A stretch of DNA of 64,000 nucleotides from Ctena decussata (lineage: Eukaryota; Mollusca; Bivalvia; Lucinida; Lucinidae). The position numbers and the translations under genes are program-made. Positions 63,909-64,000 of this stretch are shown here, piece by piece; within the stretch, counting starts at the first letter, position 1, and the number at the start of each line of letters is the position of its first letter. The stretch is taken from positions 12,680,803-12,744,802 of the forward strand of contig OZ022515.1 of the NCBI GenBank assembly GCA_963989385.1, read 5' to 3'. The notes below the pieces were generated by a model. It was not told the DNA's origin and made no database searches. It saw only the letters and a program-made list of their open reading frames with translations.

Positions 63909-64000
63909 GGGCCGGGTAGCGCAATCGGTAGGGCACCTGACTCGTAAGTCAGAGGTCCTGGGTTCGAATCCCGGTCTGGCCACATACTTCCGTTTCTCCT
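63909..64000 (+). mobile_element. tRNA-headed SINE, cut by the window edge
   Basis: GGCCGGGTAGCGCAATCGGT, CTGACTCGTAAGTCAG and GGTTCGAATCC give a tRNA-like head with intact acceptor and T arms. The anticodon loop has only six bases and the text continues into the SINE body CACATACTTCCGTTTCTCCT. It is the least diverged head in the window, so perhaps the youngest copy. Confidence 0.85.

Noticed and set aside
63909..63981. A possible functional tRNA gene with intact acceptor and T arms
   Set aside because: The anticodon loop has six bases, one D-arm pair is broken, and the sequence continues into the SINE body shared with three other copies.

Overview
This is a repeat-dense animal nuclear window, most likely from a bivalve mollusc (an inference). 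The reasons are intron-split genes with GT-AG splice sites, a clear dymeclin gene, tRNA-headed SINEs, and tandem-core elements carrying (ACGG)n runs and GCTCACCTGAGC ends, which resemble the pearl/CvA (Helitron-like) repeats known from bivalves. No bacterial-style genes are present. Nearly all longer open frames lie in repeats.

Genes. (1) Minus strand, 13642 down to 1996: six coding exons of dymeclin (DYM), from the start codon to about residue 253, all in phase. The gene continues past the left edge. (2) Plus strand, lying inside DYM introns: a 66-bp exon (20-85) and a possible terminal exon with stop and AATAAA (12814-13190) of an unidentified antisense gene. (3) Plus strand, 29281-38308: the last five exons of a type I membrane protein. 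It has one Sushi/CCP domain, one transmembrane helix and a long Arg/Asp/Tyr-rich cytoplasmic tail with a PxxPxR motif. Its 5' exons were not found. (4) Weak first-exon or promoter candidates lie near 43443-43660 (RFX X-box), 49040-49082 (minus), 60562 (E2F site) and 62305-62459 (CArG, NRF1 and E-box sites).

Repeats by region. 0-14 kb: DYM introns filled with hairpin MITEs, SINEs and two tandem-core elements. 14-19.4 kb: a composite block with AGATATCT arrays and nested SINEs. 19.4-29 kb: unassigned sequence with several inverted-repeat elements. 29-38 kb: the Sushi gene, whose introns hold large palindromes, a hAT-like insertion and nested elements. 38-54 kb: MITEs, SINEs, tandem-core elements and a GGATATCC array. 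54-58 kb: two 45-bp minisatellite arrays in opposite orientation around a 0.7-kb spacer. 58-64 kb: further MITEs, microsatellites, a promoter-like cluster and a SINE cut by the right edge.

The genes do not form an operon or pathway. Their main relation is physical: DYM and an opposite-strand transcript appear interleaved, and mobile elements sit within a few bases of several splice sites. The most unusual features are the mirrored minisatellite pair, the self-complementary short-period arrays, the matching palindromes either side of the transmembrane exon, and repeat families that carry strong transcription-factor consensus sites (RFX, CRE, TCAAGGTCA). All family assignments are from reading alone, without any database search.
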